This document shows positions 11,397-23,695 of a stretch of 64,000 nucleotides of DNA, piece by piece (the first letter of the stretch is position 1; each line of letters starts with the position of its first letter). Made by a program: the position numbers and the translations under genes. This stretch comes from Malania oleifera (lineage: Eukaryota; Streptophyta; Magnoliopsida; Santalales; Ximeniaceae), in contig NC_080426.1 of NCBI RefSeq assembly GCF_029873635.1, positions 54,140,093 to 54,204,092 on the forward strand, in the 5' to 3' direction. A model generated the notes under the pieces. It was given only the letters and a program-made list of their open reading frames with translations. It had not been told where the DNA came from and did no database searches.

Positions 11397-13525
11397 CCAC
11401 ATACTATTAATACTCTAATACCATAGAACATAGTCAAAGTCAACCCAAACCCATAGGTATCAGGAAATTAGCTGTTTATACATATATATCATCTAAGCAG
11501 CGGTAACTATAATATACTTAACTTATGTACAATACCAAAGTTTCACTGTTTCTACATATACACATATATCTCAAGAATCCATCCTACCACCAACCTCTGG
11601 TACTTACCCTGTAACTGAGGTAATACCAACGAACTCCTTTATCACGGAGCTCGCTCCACTTGTCTGTTAAGGTTAAGTGAAATATTTATAATGCTGGGGT
11701 GAGACACTTCTCAGTAAGGGAAATAAACTTATAACAGTGTGTGGCAACGTGAGTTTTATCATATTATAAACATATACTGCAAATAATATAACTGTAATAT
11801 ATCTTTAAGCTGTAACTGATAATACATGAAAATCTGTACTTTTTAAACATAATCTTACTATAACATAATGAATTTTTGTATCATTTAAATCATCTGTTCA
11901 ATCTTTATATTACTGAAATCTTACCCTGGATGTATAATTGCAAATCATGAATTAACCCCGCATGACTCGGGTTGTGCGGCCCGTAGGCTAGATTTAATAC
12001 TGGTTAGCCTACCAGGTTAAGTCAAACATGACATAATTACGCACGATTACCCACCCTACCTGGTCTACCCATCCTACTCTCTGTCAACCTCTAACGGGTC
12101 AGTACATAGTGGGTATCCTACTCACCGCCTACACTTCAGGGCTAATTGGCCTCCAACCTACACTTCCTGAATAGTGTGGTTACACTATTTGCTATACACC
12201 AATCCGGTCTGCCCATCCTACTCTCCATCAACCTCAAATGGGTCGGCATATAGTGGGTATCCTTCTCTCCGATCTGGCTAGTTAGCAATGGTATTGTGCT
12301 CATAACATATGTAACCATCTAGGTTCTGTTACTATATAATACATTTCACATAATATATTTCTGTTCATAAATAACATTTTCATATTTTTTAAATAAAATC
12401 TAGCTTTTACATATTTCTGAATAAAAGTTGTCATTTCATAATTTTTAAATAAATTGTCATATTAAAACTGATCTCGACATCTACGTTGACTTATCATATC
12501 ACGGCATCTGCGCCGACTATCATTACACAGTATCTGCGCTGGCTATCATTACACGACATATACGCCGACTATCATATCATAATATACTATAAATATCTTA
12601 TCTTTTGTACTGTTTAAGATCTTTCTAAAAAATTACTGTAAAATCTTACTTATTTCATGAAATAATAACATATTCTGACATACTGTTATTCCATTAAACT
12701 TATACTAATGCCACATGAGTGAGTTCTACTCTGTATTATACTATAATATGCTATAAAATCTGTTCAATACCAGTATTCCAAAAAACTACATTAATTAATT
12801 CATAGATAAATTTATAAAAATTTCTGACTTAATATACTCCCTTACCTAATTCTTGATAAGCCGGTTAAAAGCCTTCAACCATGCTTACAGCGTCTAGAAC
12901 TCCAAATCCTAAAATTGAATTAACGTTAATTCAAACAACTCAAACCCCAGTATATTACCATCTAACACCTTTCCTGAGTTCACATATTCCAAATAACCGC
13001 ATAAACTCTAAAATAACTTACTTACTCTGATTTCGGGATGGTGCTCAAGAACCCCGAATCAGCAATCTACTCCAGTTAAGTTGTAGAGAATCTCCCTGGG
13101 ATCATCGTCGTAACTTCCGATCGTTGAAATGGGTAAAAATGAAACCGGATCGGAGGAGAGAAGGAGGAGAAACTGAAAGTTAGAGAGGGAAAAACAAAAA
13201 GAAATTGAAATCCTCGTTGAAAATCTGATTTTTGTGTATATATAGATTGCTAGCCACGTGGCTTCGTTGACGAGACACGTGTACTTGTCGACGAGTTGAA
13301 GAAGGGTGTTCGTTGACGAAGATAATGAATTTTTTGATGAACCCTTAATGGCTTGATTTTCCTACCCTCGATATCTTCTCATCGACGAGACACGTGTACT
13401 TTGTCAACGAGATCTAGAAGGGCGTTCGTCGACGAATTCCTGCTGACACTCCTTAATATAATTCCTTTTTCCTTCTTTTCTTTTCCTTTATTATTTCATT
13501 ATTATTATTTGTCTAGGTCTTTACA
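11337..13525 (-). mobile_element. J1: 2.2-kb solo-LTR-like element
   Basis: It begins TGTAACGATC and ends GGTCTTTACA, with the TG...CA ends of an LTR, and is flanked by the perfect 5-bp duplication AACAC (11332-11336 and 13526-13530). No internal direct repeat marks two LTRs and there is no coding frame, so a solo LTR is the simplest reading. Sense strand is taken as minus: from the right end come a block of TCGTCGACGA words (about 13255-13435), a TATATATA at 13237-13244, a ~31-bp minisatellite (about 12475-12570) and the box GGTGAGACACTTCTCAGTAA (about 11699-11718). A (TA)n run lies at 11361-11392. J2, J3 and J4 belong to the same family. The superfamily is unproven; Gypsy is likely. Confidence 0.8.
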
Positions 13526-14500
13526 AACACACTCATCAAAGACCACATGCGTAGACACGTTGATGTGAGATGTAACAAGGTCCATTCGCCTATAGGTACT
13601 CTGTGAGCTCGAGTAACCGAGGAAGAGATAAGGCGTTGATTTTGGTTGAATTTTACTTGTAGTATAAGGTTTGAACCATGGGTAGCACTGACAACCAAAA
13701 ATGTGCGACTTCTCGTAATCAGGGAGATGACCAAATAAACATTTGAATGAACTTTTATTTTTCAAAAGAGGAGTGGGCATACGATTTATCAAATGAATCG
13801 CCCCCTAAAAAGCATATGACCAATAAGATGGAGAAAGACTCACCTAACTCAATAGAGTGAGACCTATTTCGACAATGTGACAATGACGACATTCATTTGT
13901 ACCATTTTGTTGAGGTGTATGAGGAGCAATCGTTAGCCAACTAATGGAATTAGAAAAGAGAAATTGGCGAAGAGCATGATATTTCCCCCCCCCCCCTTCC
14001 CCATTATCGGAGTACAAGTGCTAGATTTTAAAACCAATTTTTTTTTCAAGTAGCCCTTTCAACTAACAGAAAATGGAGCAAAAACCAATTTTTTGATGAA
14101 TGGGAAACAACCGACAATACTTGACAAAATGATCAATAAATAAGACATAAAAACGAAACCCATCAAGTGAAGTAGAAGACATAGGCCTTCAAACATCAGT
14201 ACAAATATATTCAAGAGGATGAGTTCTAATAAGATAAGTGGAAGAAAAAGGCAATTTATGACTTTTATTGCATTGACATGTATTACAAAGAGATGATGAA
14301 GAGATACGAGAACCTACAGCTAGAAGAGGAAATGTACGAATAACAAAATCAACAATTTTATTTGATGGATGCCCAAGTCATCTATGCCAAGTGTCAGATG
14401 TTGTTCTTTCACCAACAAGTGCTAAAATAGAAGACTTGGTAGCTGGAGAATCCATCGGCATTGGATAAACACCATCCTGACATTTACCACGAAGAAGAGT
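13526..14500 (-). pseudogene. Copia A integrase remnant
   Basis: The minus strand at 13505-13792 encodes the C-terminal part of a Copia integrase (LINRMPTPLLKN, HIFGCQCYPW, YLFLGYSSSQ), preceded at about 13800-14300 by decayed catalytic-core words such as the CVHTST/QNGTNE region. A C homopolymer (about 13987-14000) interrupts the core. Integrase would insert the cDNA into host DNA. Several stops and shifts make it non-functional. The first ~150 bp belong to the second copy of the linker duplication. Confidence 0.78.
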
Positions 14501-15722
14501 CGCCCTCATGCTCTAATACTTCACAAGAAAATAAAATGGGTGAAACTTAAGATAGACATTATTGGAACGGGTGAAATTATGAACGGAGGTTAAGTTCTTG
14601 TGAATATTAGGAACACAAAGAGTATTAGTTAATGTAAAAGGCTTCGAGGAAGAGGAAAGGGTCATATAGCCAACATGGGTGACTCGCAAACCTGAGCCGT
14701 CGCCAATGACGGCCTCATCCATGCCATCATACTCCGAGTGAACAGATAAATTGGCAAGATAAAAGGTGTTATTGTGAGAAGTTGCGAAATCCATAAGCCA
14801 CTTTTTGTCGTTGGACCCGGTGGTAGTGACACAATTCACAAACTTCACTCCGCAAATCGAGCAACAAATCTTGGATGAGTGTCCCACTTTGTCTCATAGT
14901 TGAAAAATAATCTGGGGCTTACCAGACCGCTCTTTGCAATTATAGTGACTAGAGTTGGTGCCATCCTAACCATAGGAACCAGTGCTGGAATATTGGTTGC
15001 AGTTGAATGTGGAAGCGGTATTGCGACGCTGAGTGGTGTTTGCAGTGGCAACTAGGGTGGAGTTAGAAGCTTCAACACGTTTCAAGCAGTTTTTGTGGCC
15101 AACCAGCATGTCATGAAGCCCTTCAAATGTAAGAGAAGTATCATGTGCCCGAATAGATGCTACAATATCACAAAATTCAACATCGAGGTCTTTGAGAACA
15201 TAAAGAGTAATGCCATCCACTGAAACCTTGATGGCATGGAGATACTCTGAGACCGAGCAGGACTCTCGCTGAATGAGAGTCAACTCCTCCTTAAGTTACA
15301 TAACATGAGTACGTGAACGATTGACATACAAACGTTACAACTTGGACCAAGCATCACAAGCAGTGGTTGAAGCAGCAATGAGCGACATCATTGGTTCGGA
15401 AATAGATGCAAGGATGGCATGAAGGATTAGCTTATCTTGCCTGAGCCAACTTTAGAAGACCGGATTGGAGACATCTGGAGAAGATGAATTAATAGAGGAG
15501 ATGATGGTAGAAAGGGTCAATGAAGGACATACAGTGGTACCGTCAAGATAATCCTAGAGGTCATAGCCAATAAGCAATGCGTCAGTTGGGCGCACCATGA
15601 AGGAAAGTTGGAAGAGGTCAACTTCAAAGGAAGCTGAGAGTGAGCATTGATGGCAACAAAAGGAGTGTTACCATTACCAAGAGGCTCGAAAGTGTTGACA
15701 ATAATAGACTCAGGTAAAAAAA
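14501..15722 (-). pseudogene. Copia A gag and protease remnant
   Basis: 14966-15283 encodes part of a Copia gag (SVSEYLHAIK..., IVASIRAHD, FEGLHDMLVGHKNCLKR), typical of the UBN2/retrotran-gag region. 14513-14887 encodes the protease/GAG-pre-integrase region (KKWLMDFATSHN...LCVPNIHKNLTSV). The aspartic protease motif, normally D-S-G-A-T, reads D-F-A-T, so the active site is lost. The frames are offset and contain stops. Confidence 0.8.
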
Positions 15723-15756
15723 AAAAAAGCTCGTTAGAGAAATGAGTTCTAATACC

Positions 15757-16077
15757 ATATAGAATTCGCAGAATACTTTCATTGATATGAATATGTCCTA
15801 TATATATGACTTGTACAAAGTATGGTTGTTACAAATTCAAAAGTATTTAAATACCAAAACAAGAAGATCCTATACTATCATAAATAAGCAAATATTCAAG
15901 TAATACAACTGGAGAATCCCAGGCTATTGTAGACTATCACATATCAACCAAATTGTCAACTATAGAGATTCTTGGCTATTCAGTAATAGAAAAAACCATC
16001 GACGGTTTTCTTCTGAAATGTTTTTTTTTTTTAAACCGTCGAAGGTTGACTAGAAAACTACACAATTTTTGTTATAG
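15757..16077 (-). repeat. 5' LTR of Copia A, with a hairpin insertion
   Basis: It matches 8803-9037 through GAATACTTTCATTGATATGAA and AAACTACACAATTT. About 85 bp between CAACTATAGAG and GGTTGAC are absent from the other LTR. They contain a hairpin: ACCATCGACGGTTTT pairs imperfectly with AAACCGTCGAAGGTT across a T-rich loop. Confidence 0.75.
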
Positions 16078-16149
16078 ATGCAAGTACATTTTCTTTACTT
16101 GTATTTTGTTTTTAGCAACTCTCAATTATCCAAAAACTATTGAATCTTA

Positions 16150-16545
16150 TGTGTGATTCAACCGATAACTTTTTTGGCTAACTTAATTGAGTGGTGAGAG
16201 AATCAAGAACTCTTTATATAGTTTTATAAGTGACTCAATCTATAATATAGTCACAATTTTATATATATATATATATATATATATGTTATATTTTCCTCCA
16301 AAGTAAATGTTCTTTTAATTTTCTTGATTTAATTTGATACATTGCCTAATGATACATTGATTAAAGAGGTTCATAATTGTGATCAATGTATTTCCATTAT
16401 TGTAGAGTATTTTTCATTAATCATTAAAGATACATGATTTTAGTCATTGTACATTCAATAAATATAGTACCTCACTTTGCTCAACATCCCGATTGTCTTT
16501 TCATGAATTAAGATATAACTTAATTCCTAATTAATTAATCCAATG

Positions 16546-16576
<31 letters not shown>

Positions 16577-16612
16577 ATTGATCGTGCAGGTTATGTGTAT
16601 TAAACTCCAACA
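16150..16612 (-). repeat. Putative 3' LTR of relic H
   Basis: Similar, with many differences, to about 23290-23695. It holds a (TA)n run at about 16261-16284 and a (CA)n run at about 16546-16574. The right edge is supported by TGTTGGAG read on the minus strand next to a purine tract. The left edge is a guess. Confidence 0.5.
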
Positions 16613-16854
16613 TTCTCTCACTTGATTGACTGATCATATTAAAAGTCATATATCTTTTATTTAGATTAACATTCACTATATGCTTAATTAAAACCAATTA
16701 TTTGACATTTCCTTCCATGCGTCACACGATTTGTATTTAGTGAAATAAATTATAATAAGAATGAATATGAACTATTCACTTATGTTTATATCATAAATTA
16801 GTCCTACAATAATGTCAAAACACCACATACATTTTCTATCATTGTGCACATACA

Positions 16855-17775
16855 TGAGTTATAAAATATTAGCTAGAGTTATATGTACAATTGATATGAT
16901 CATTAGGCGTTTATGTGCCAATGCTTTATTTAGTAGGTTAGTTATCACTATTTTGAGACTAGTGTATTCAATTGACACTTTTTTATATTGAAACATTTTA
17001 TTACAATAAGATATCTTAATTTTATGTGTTTGACTAGCTTGAACATTTATTATTTTTAGAGAAGAAACATTGCAAAATAATTTAACAAACCTTAAAATAG
17101 AATCCATTATTTGAAGTCTAAAATGAAATTTCTCAAATCAAATTTCTTGGGAGGTTGCCTCATGACATGCTAGAAATTCTACTTCCATGTATAGGTGAAA
17201 AATATATAATCATTTGTTCTTTGAAGATATCACATCACATTTTTTTTTCTTTTTCAGTAGCTTTCTAGTGGCAGTGATTCATTCCTAGATTACTTTAATA
17301 TATATTTGACACTGCAACAAAAAACAACAAAAAACAATTATTGAAGAGAGACTACATGTATAAATATAATTCAAGTTTCCAATAGCAAACGCATATGAAA
17401 TATTTTCATTTGCTTTTGCATAATTTTATTGGTAAAACTTTGATTTTTAATTAGTTGGTAAATATTTCACGGTAGAGGTTGGACTTAGGGACAAATTTGA
17501 GTGTTAAACCTTTCAAGAACTTTCTAAATGTAGGTTTTCAGAGATAAACAAATTCATTTCTTACATCAATCATGACAAATTTTAATGCCCAGCATAAATG
17601 AAACATTTTCCATGTCTTTCATTTCAAAGTTTTCTTAGGAAAAAATCCTTTAGTTTATGAAATAAATCAAGATTATTACTAACAAGTAGTATATCCTTCA
17701 TATCTTAAACCAAAAATATAAACTTGTTTCCATTAATAAGTAGATATATACATTTAATAGCATTATTTCTTTTGA
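16855..17775 (-). pseudogene. Copia H RT/RNase H relic
   Basis: Read on the minus strand, about 17775-17400 gives broken but ordered Copia RT text (LFHKLKDF, HGKCF, LSPTSTVKYL, NISYAFAIGNLNYIYT). The C-terminal RNase H part is open at 16859-17107 (ILRFVKLFCNVSSLKIINVQ, KKVSIEYTSLKIVITNLLNK, ALAHKRLMII), where the catalytic CDN of the family appears to be lost. There are many stops and indels, and the first half of the polyprotein is missing or unreadable. This is the oldest recognisable element in the window. Confidence 0.65.
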
Positions 17776-17790
17776 AGTCAAAGGAGGTAA

Positions 17791-19088
17791 TGTTGGTTTT
17801 TTGAGTCTGATCCCTGGTTTTGATAAAGACAAACCACAAGCTACTTATGTATGAATCTAGTAATTGAACAAGTTATAATTCAACACACATATAAGGGGAC
17901 TGAGAATGGAAGCCAAAACGCATAAAGCTCATATGATCAGGGGTTTTCCATGAAGATTAAAGAGTAAAGAAGATCAAGAAGAAGACATTTTGATTTTATT
18001 TATATATGCATTTAGGTTTTCATATTTTGGGTTTGTAATATTTTAATATGGTTTGTAATAATTGTATCTGCATGCATGATAGGAATGAATGCTCAAAACT
18101 ATAGTTTGAATTTAGAGATCACCTTCAATCGACCGAAGGTCGACCGACATTGGATTTTTTTCGATAGGCTCAAATGACCTTAGATAAATCCTAGGTTCCT
18201 GCACTTCACTTAGGAAAATAATAAGGGTAAAATATGGCTTAGGGTTTAAAAATAAAAGGGTTTTGAGCGACCGAACCAGACACATTAAAAATGCCTTAGT
18301 TGACCAAATAGTTGACTAGTCAAAAGTTTGACGTGGGTCGGGCGACCGAACTGAAATGAACTGAACGTTCACGGTTGATTGAACATTAAATGATGACTTT
18401 TTGACTTTCCCCGGGCGCCCGAACTTCACGTTCAAATATGCCCCGGGCGACTGAATCTTGAAGTTCAGCAAACCGAACTATTGACTGGGTGACCGAACCT
18501 CAAGTAGGTTGGAAATCGCCTTAGACTCAACCACTTGAACCACTCATCAAGCACCCGAACCCAAAAATCAACTTTTCTGTATGTTTCTATTCAGGCGGCC
18601 GAACCTTGGGTATGGGTGACCGAAACTCTCGTGTTGCTCAATTTTTACCTGCAATAATTAGGGTTAAAATTCAATTAAATTTTTTCAAAATCCTTAATAG
18701 ATCCCTAACAGTAATAATTTTTAGAAAAACTATAAATACCTCTTCATTTGTCAAAATTAATAACTTTGATTAGCAAATATTTTCTCTCAAATATTTTTAA
18801 CCTTTTGTTAATCAAAGTTCCCCCAACTTAATTTTTAATTGCAAAAACTATCTTTTGGGGCAAATCTTTTAACTCTCCAAAACTCACTTTCCTTTTATTC
18901 ATTTCAAAAATCATTTTGAAAGAGAGCATATTTGTTTTAGGCATTTATTTTTAGATCACTTACTCTCACATATACTTTAATTTCTCAAAAACAATTTTTG
19001 AGAGTAAGCTTGAAGTTTTCTCCGATTATTTCATTGAAAAATATTTTTGGGAGAGATATTCATTTTAGGTTAAATCTTTGAAATATTC

Positions 19089-19132
<44 letters not shown>

Positions 19133-19841
19133 CAAATATTTCAAAAATATTATTTAGAAAAACACTATTTCTCTATTGAGCATTATTTCACATCATATTA
19201 GGGAGTGCATTTATTTGAGCTAAAACGTGTACATCTTAGCTTGTATTTTCAGAAACATTATTTTGTACAAAAATGATTTTAATGTATTGGTTGGGTTCAG
19301 CCCACAATTGAACTGGGGAGTCTCAGCCTTGTAAGTGAGACCGGTTCGGTTCAGCTTGGAAATTGAACTGGGGAATCTCAGCCCCGTAAGTGAGACCGGT
19401 TCAGTTCAGTCCGAAAATTGAACAGGGGTTTTCCTTGGCCTGTAAAAAGAGGATGTAAATGGCTTCTGCTCTGCTCGTTTAAGTGAGTAAGGTTAGTGTA
19501 ATCCTTGGAGGGTATGCCCAAGGCGGGGACGTAGGCTGGTTTGGCCGAACATCGATAACAAATATCATGTGTTGCTCTCTCCTTATCTTATTTAATTTAT
19601 GCACTTTAAATTCAGCATATGTATGCTTGTTTATTCATAGTTCTAATTACTTGCATACACACTTTTATTTAAATGAGATATACTGCATGTGTATATCTAC
19701 ATTTATCGTTTTATTAACTTACATATACGTTTGTATTATGAATGGGATATGAATTGCGATAAATCGGCAAAATGATTTAATTAGCCGAACAGTTTTTAAA
19801 TCTCCAATTCACCCCCTCTTAAGATCACACCATTTCCAACA
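17791..19841 (+). repeat. Solo LTR F (SIRE-like Copia family), plus orientation
   Basis: It starts TGTTGGTTTTTTGAGTCTGA and ends TCACACCATTTCCAACA, flanked by the perfect duplication GGTAA (17786-17790 and 19842-19846). There is no internal region, so it arose by LTR-LTR recombination. Internal order: an array of GACCGAAC-type words (about 18120-18625), TATAAATA at 18731-18738, A/T-rich sequence with (TA)n near 19093-19128, a ~64-bp tandem repeat (GAACTGGGGA.TCTCAGCC, about 19287-19430), the block GCGGGGACGTAGGCTGGTTT (about 19521-19540), and near the 3' end the family signature AATTCACCCCCTCTTAAGAT. Confidence 0.88.
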
Positions 19842-19992
19842 GGTAATATCATCACAAAACTTAATAACCATTAGATATGAAACTTGTATATATGGATTTG
19901 TTTTTAATCTTTCTTCCAGTTGTCATTATGTGCTCTTGGACACCATTAACACTATCTTATTTCTTAGTAGTCAAATTCGCTATTAGTTACCT
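19842..19992. other. Fragment of relic H between solo LTRs F and G
   Basis: About 150 bp of the older element left between the two solo LTRs. No readable protein domain. Confidence 0.5.
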
Positions 19993-22223
19993 TGTTGGAA
20001 TTGGTGTGATCCCAAGAGGGGGGTGAATTGAAAATTTAAAACTTTTTGGATAATTTAAGCTTTGCATCGATTCACCGCAAATCACATCCCATTCAATGTG
20101 CACGTGTGTATGTAAAATTATTTTTACAATGAAAACAAACATACACGTGTGTAGCATATCTTATTTAAATCATATGTGTGTATGCAAACAATTATGACAT
20201 TAAATAAACATTCATACACATGCGGTATTTAAAGTGTTGGAATTTAAATAAGATAGAGAGAGAGACACGTGATATTTGTTATTGAGGTTTGGCCAAACCA
20301 GCCTACGTCCCCGCCTTAGGCATACCCCCCAAGAATTACACTATCTTTGCTTACTTAAATGGGTGGAGTAGAAGTCGTTACAACCTCTCCTTATGGGGCG
20401 AGGTAAACCCCAACTCAATTACAAAACTGAGCCCAACTTGTCTCCCTTACAGGGTGGAGACTCCCCAGTTCAATTTACGGGCTGAACCCAACCGGTCTCA
20501 TTTACGGGACTGAGACTCCTTAGTTCAATTAACAGGATGAACCTAACTGATACATTAAAAATATTTTTGTACATATTACAATACTTTTGAATACAAGCAA
20601 AAATGTACATCATTAAAGTTCAAATACATACACTCTAATATGATATGAGTTATGCTTAGTAGAGAAAGGGTGTTTTCTCAAAACAATATTTTCAATCTTT
20701 GAGAAATGATGTGTATCATAAAATACTCAAAGATATGGCCCTAATGAAATTTTCTCCCAAAAATATATTTCAATATAGGAGAACCTAGGGTTTGCTTTTC
20801 AAGTAGTTTTTGCACAAATAAAATATATATGAAAAATGAGTATTATGTTCTCCTATAAATTTTTTTGCAAATAAAGAATATTTGGAGAATTTAGGAATTT
20901 AAGCTCAAGAAAATATTTGTGCTGTAAATAATTTTCTCCAAAAAATATTTATCAAAGAAATAACTGGGAGAAAACCTAAGCAATACTCTCAAAAATGATT
21001 TTTGGGAAACAAATAACAAGTGAGAGTATATGCAAATAAGATGACCAAAATAAAATTCTCTTTCAAAAATGATTTTGAAATAAACAAGTAAAAGAGAGTT
21101 TAGAGATATTTGCTTTAAAAGTTTTGCCCCAAAAGAATGGTTTTAGCAATAAAACTTGATTTGGGGGAACTTTGATTAACAAAGGATTAGAGAGGAATTT
21201 AGAGTTAATCACAGTTACTAATTTGGGTTATGGAGGGGGTATTTATAGATTTTCAAGAAATTTGACCGTTGAGGGACATGCTCGGTATATTAGAAAAGTT
21301 TAATTAAAAAAATTAATGACGTTTTAGCCCTTTAAAAATTCAACCTGAGAGGTTCAGTCGACCAAGGACAAGGTTCGGTTGACCACTTTTATAAGCTCTG
21401 TCTACCAGGGCAAATTTGAACTATAGATTTGGTCGACCAACTTAGGGCAATCCTGAACCCTTCGTGGGTTTGGTTGACCAAGATAAAAGGTCAGTCGGCT
21501 ACTCATCTAGGTTCGGTCAACCAAGGCCAATTTGAGCTACAAAGAATGGTCGACTAAGTAATTAGGCTGTCAGAGGCTAATGGTTCGATCAACCGAGGAC
21601 GATGCATTCAATTCAGTATGGTCAACCAAGCGAAGTCAACATGTTGACTTCTGATCTGTTTAGTCCACCAAGCCAATTTGTGCATGGTGCGTTTGGTCGA
21701 CCAAGGCTTCACAGCACATGTCTCACATGGCAATTTCAGTTGACCGAGTCATTTAGTACATAAGGGTTCGGTCGACTAAGGCTCTTTAACTAAACCAAAA
21801 ATCCAACGTCGGTCGACCGAAAGCTTCATTTTTGCCCTGATTTTGACTCTAAAGCTATTTCAAAAATCCTTATTTAATTTTAACCTTTTAGAAAAAAAAA
21901 AATTTGGTGCTATTGTTCAGTCCCTTATGGTCAGCCTAAGGTCGTTTTGAGCTTTCAAACATATCATGCAAATGTATGTATTATTACAAACCATACAATA
22001 AAAATTAAATACATATATAACTTAAATTAAGTGTCTTCTTCTTTTGCTCTTTTGGTGTCATGGAATGCGCCTGAGTGTGTGATCTTTACATTCCTTATGG
22101 CTTCCATGTCCATTACCTCATGTGTGTGTTGAATCATGAACCTATTCAAAAATACTAAATGCACACATGGGATACAAGTGCTTTATCAACATCAAAACAA
22201 AGATCAGACTCAAAAAGTCAACA
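19993..22223 (-). repeat. Solo LTR G (SIRE-like Copia family), minus orientation
   Basis: On the minus strand it begins TGTTGACTTTTTGAGTCTGA and ends TCACACCAATTCCAACA, flanked by TACCT on both sides (19988-19992 and 22224-22228). It has the same family architecture as F: an array of GGTTCGGTCGACCA-type words (about 21345-21835), TATAAATA on the minus strand at 21240-21247, paired ACTCC..AGTTCAATT tandem units (about 20457-20545) and the GCCTACGTCCCCGCC block near 20300. It faces F, so the two form a convergent pair. Confidence 0.88.
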
Positions 22224-23289
22224 TACCTCCTAAGGCATGCCTTATATGAAACATAAAATTAGTTTTTACTAGATTTCAAATATTCATGCATGTTTACAGA
22301 TGTAAAAATTGGCTTATCAAAGTTCTTAAAAAATTTGTTTCTTATTATCATAAGACCAAATCTGTTAGAAAGCTCCCATCCTTCATAAAGGCCTATCTCC
22401 TGAATCAAACTTGTATTAGTTGACTTTTAAGGTTTATCAACATAGAGACATATTTAAGTCTAAACATCATTACATAATGAGTATTTATTCCTTCCAAATA
22501 GCAAAATTAAAACCCTTAATTTTGGAATACTAAACATATATCCTAAAAATGGAGTTGGAGCAAGAACTTGAAAACATACCAATATTTATTAGCAAAACTC
22601 AATGCAAAATTTAATTTCTTGCATCATCATTTTGGGTTAGATATTGACATGGCATTAATTCACTCCATAATATCTTATCGGTTTTAATGCCATAATTTTT
22701 TTTAAATTAAAGAAAGATACACATTCAACCAAACTTATTAAACACATCAAATGTGATGCATGAGAATTAAAAATTCTCCAACTAATTCTCAATTTAAGGA
22801 AAAAAAGGGAAACCACAAGTTCTACTAATGATAACCATAACTTTATAAAATCAGGGTCAGACATGATAAATTTGGTTACGGGCATCCACTGTAAAATTAA
22901 AGCCTTCCGTTCCATTTTATCCCATTGAAATCATATTATTTGAGCGACTTTGGTGACCACCAATTTGATTAAGAACAAAATGGCTTGTTATATAATAAAG
23001 ATATCTTTGTAAGTACATGAAAACAACTCTTATAGGTTCATAAAATAAGTTTTAATTTTGTTTCTTTGTTATCACTTGTTAGAAAAATTTTCATAAGAAG
23101 GATTTTGGCTTATTTTAGAACGATAACGTACTAAGGATATACAAAGTACTTCATGATATACCATATGCCATTTCCATAAAAACAACCAAACTTTGATTCA
23201 AGTACCTTTTATTTCTTTTTATTCTTTTTTATCAAGTCTAAATTATACATAAATTATTGTATTTTCTCTCCCCGTACTCACTCTTCTGT
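22224..23289 (-). other. Unreadable interior of relic H
   Basis: AT-rich sequence expected to be the 5' part of relic H. An 86-codon minus-strand frame at 22655-22915 has no convincing domain. No gene supported. Confidence 0.35.
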
Positions 23290-23695
23290 TTGGTTTGACA
23301 ATGCAAGCTTTATTAAATTTGATTGAGTGATAAGAGGGACCAAAAGCCTTATATATATAGTTTGTATGTGACTCAATCCTTTATAGAGTGATACATTTAT
23401 ACATGGTATTTCCTTTAGTTCAAGATAAATGTACGTCTAATTTCCTTGATTTAATATAATAAACTTTTTTTCATACATTAATTAAGGAGATTAATACCTT
23501 TTTCCAATGTATCTATACTATTATAATATATATTGGGAGTTTTTTTATGATTATTAAAAATAGATGATTTGTTTATCGTACATCCAACAAATTTGATAAG
23601 TGACTTTAATTAATGTACTTATTATTTATTCATTAATTAATACTTAATTTTTAATTAATTATTTATATTAGCTCCAAGATTTCATTGACTAATTT
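23290..23695 (-). repeat. Putative 5' LTR of relic H
   Basis: Diverged partner of 16150-16612: TTGATTGAGTGATAAGAG, TATATATAGTTTGTATGTGA and CTAATTTCCTTGATTTAAT are the clearest shared blocks. Its edges are uncertain. Confidence 0.5.

Larger units (their letters stand above)
8803..16077 (-). mobile_element. Degraded Ty1/copia retrotransposon A (minus strand)
   Basis: Similar end sequences at about 8803-9037 and 15757-16077 are its LTRs. Read on the minus strand, the interior gives gag, protease, integrase, RT and RNase H in Copia order. A primer-binding site matching the iMet tRNA (TGGTATTAGAAC on the minus strand, about 15745-15756) lies next to the right LTR. A purine-rich tract, TTGAGGGGGC on the minus strand, lies next to the left LTR (about 9038-9048). 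All frames are broken. A 2.2-kb element (J1) sits in the integrase/RT linker, and that linker is also tandemly duplicated. Exact LTR ends are uncertain by several bases. Confidence 0.85.
16150..23695 (-). mobile_element. Old Ty1/copia relic H (minus strand), hosting two solo LTRs
   Basis: Two diverged similar segments (about 16150-16612 and 23290-23695), both with GAGTG(G/A)T(G/A)AGAG and GTGACTCAATC words, look like its LTRs. Between them a minus-strand Copia RT/RNase H relic (about 16855-17775) is readable. Solo LTRs F and G account for more than half of the interval. The left LTR ends ...CCAACA at 16612, and the adjacent minus-strand sequence CAAGTGAGAGAA is a plausible polypurine tract. 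Boundaries are approximate and divergence is high. Confidence 0.6.

Noticed and set aside
18120-18625. Repeated short words considered as a CRISPR-like array
   Set aside because: Words are degenerate, unevenly spaced and in both orientations, inside a plant LTR; no repeat-spacer structure.
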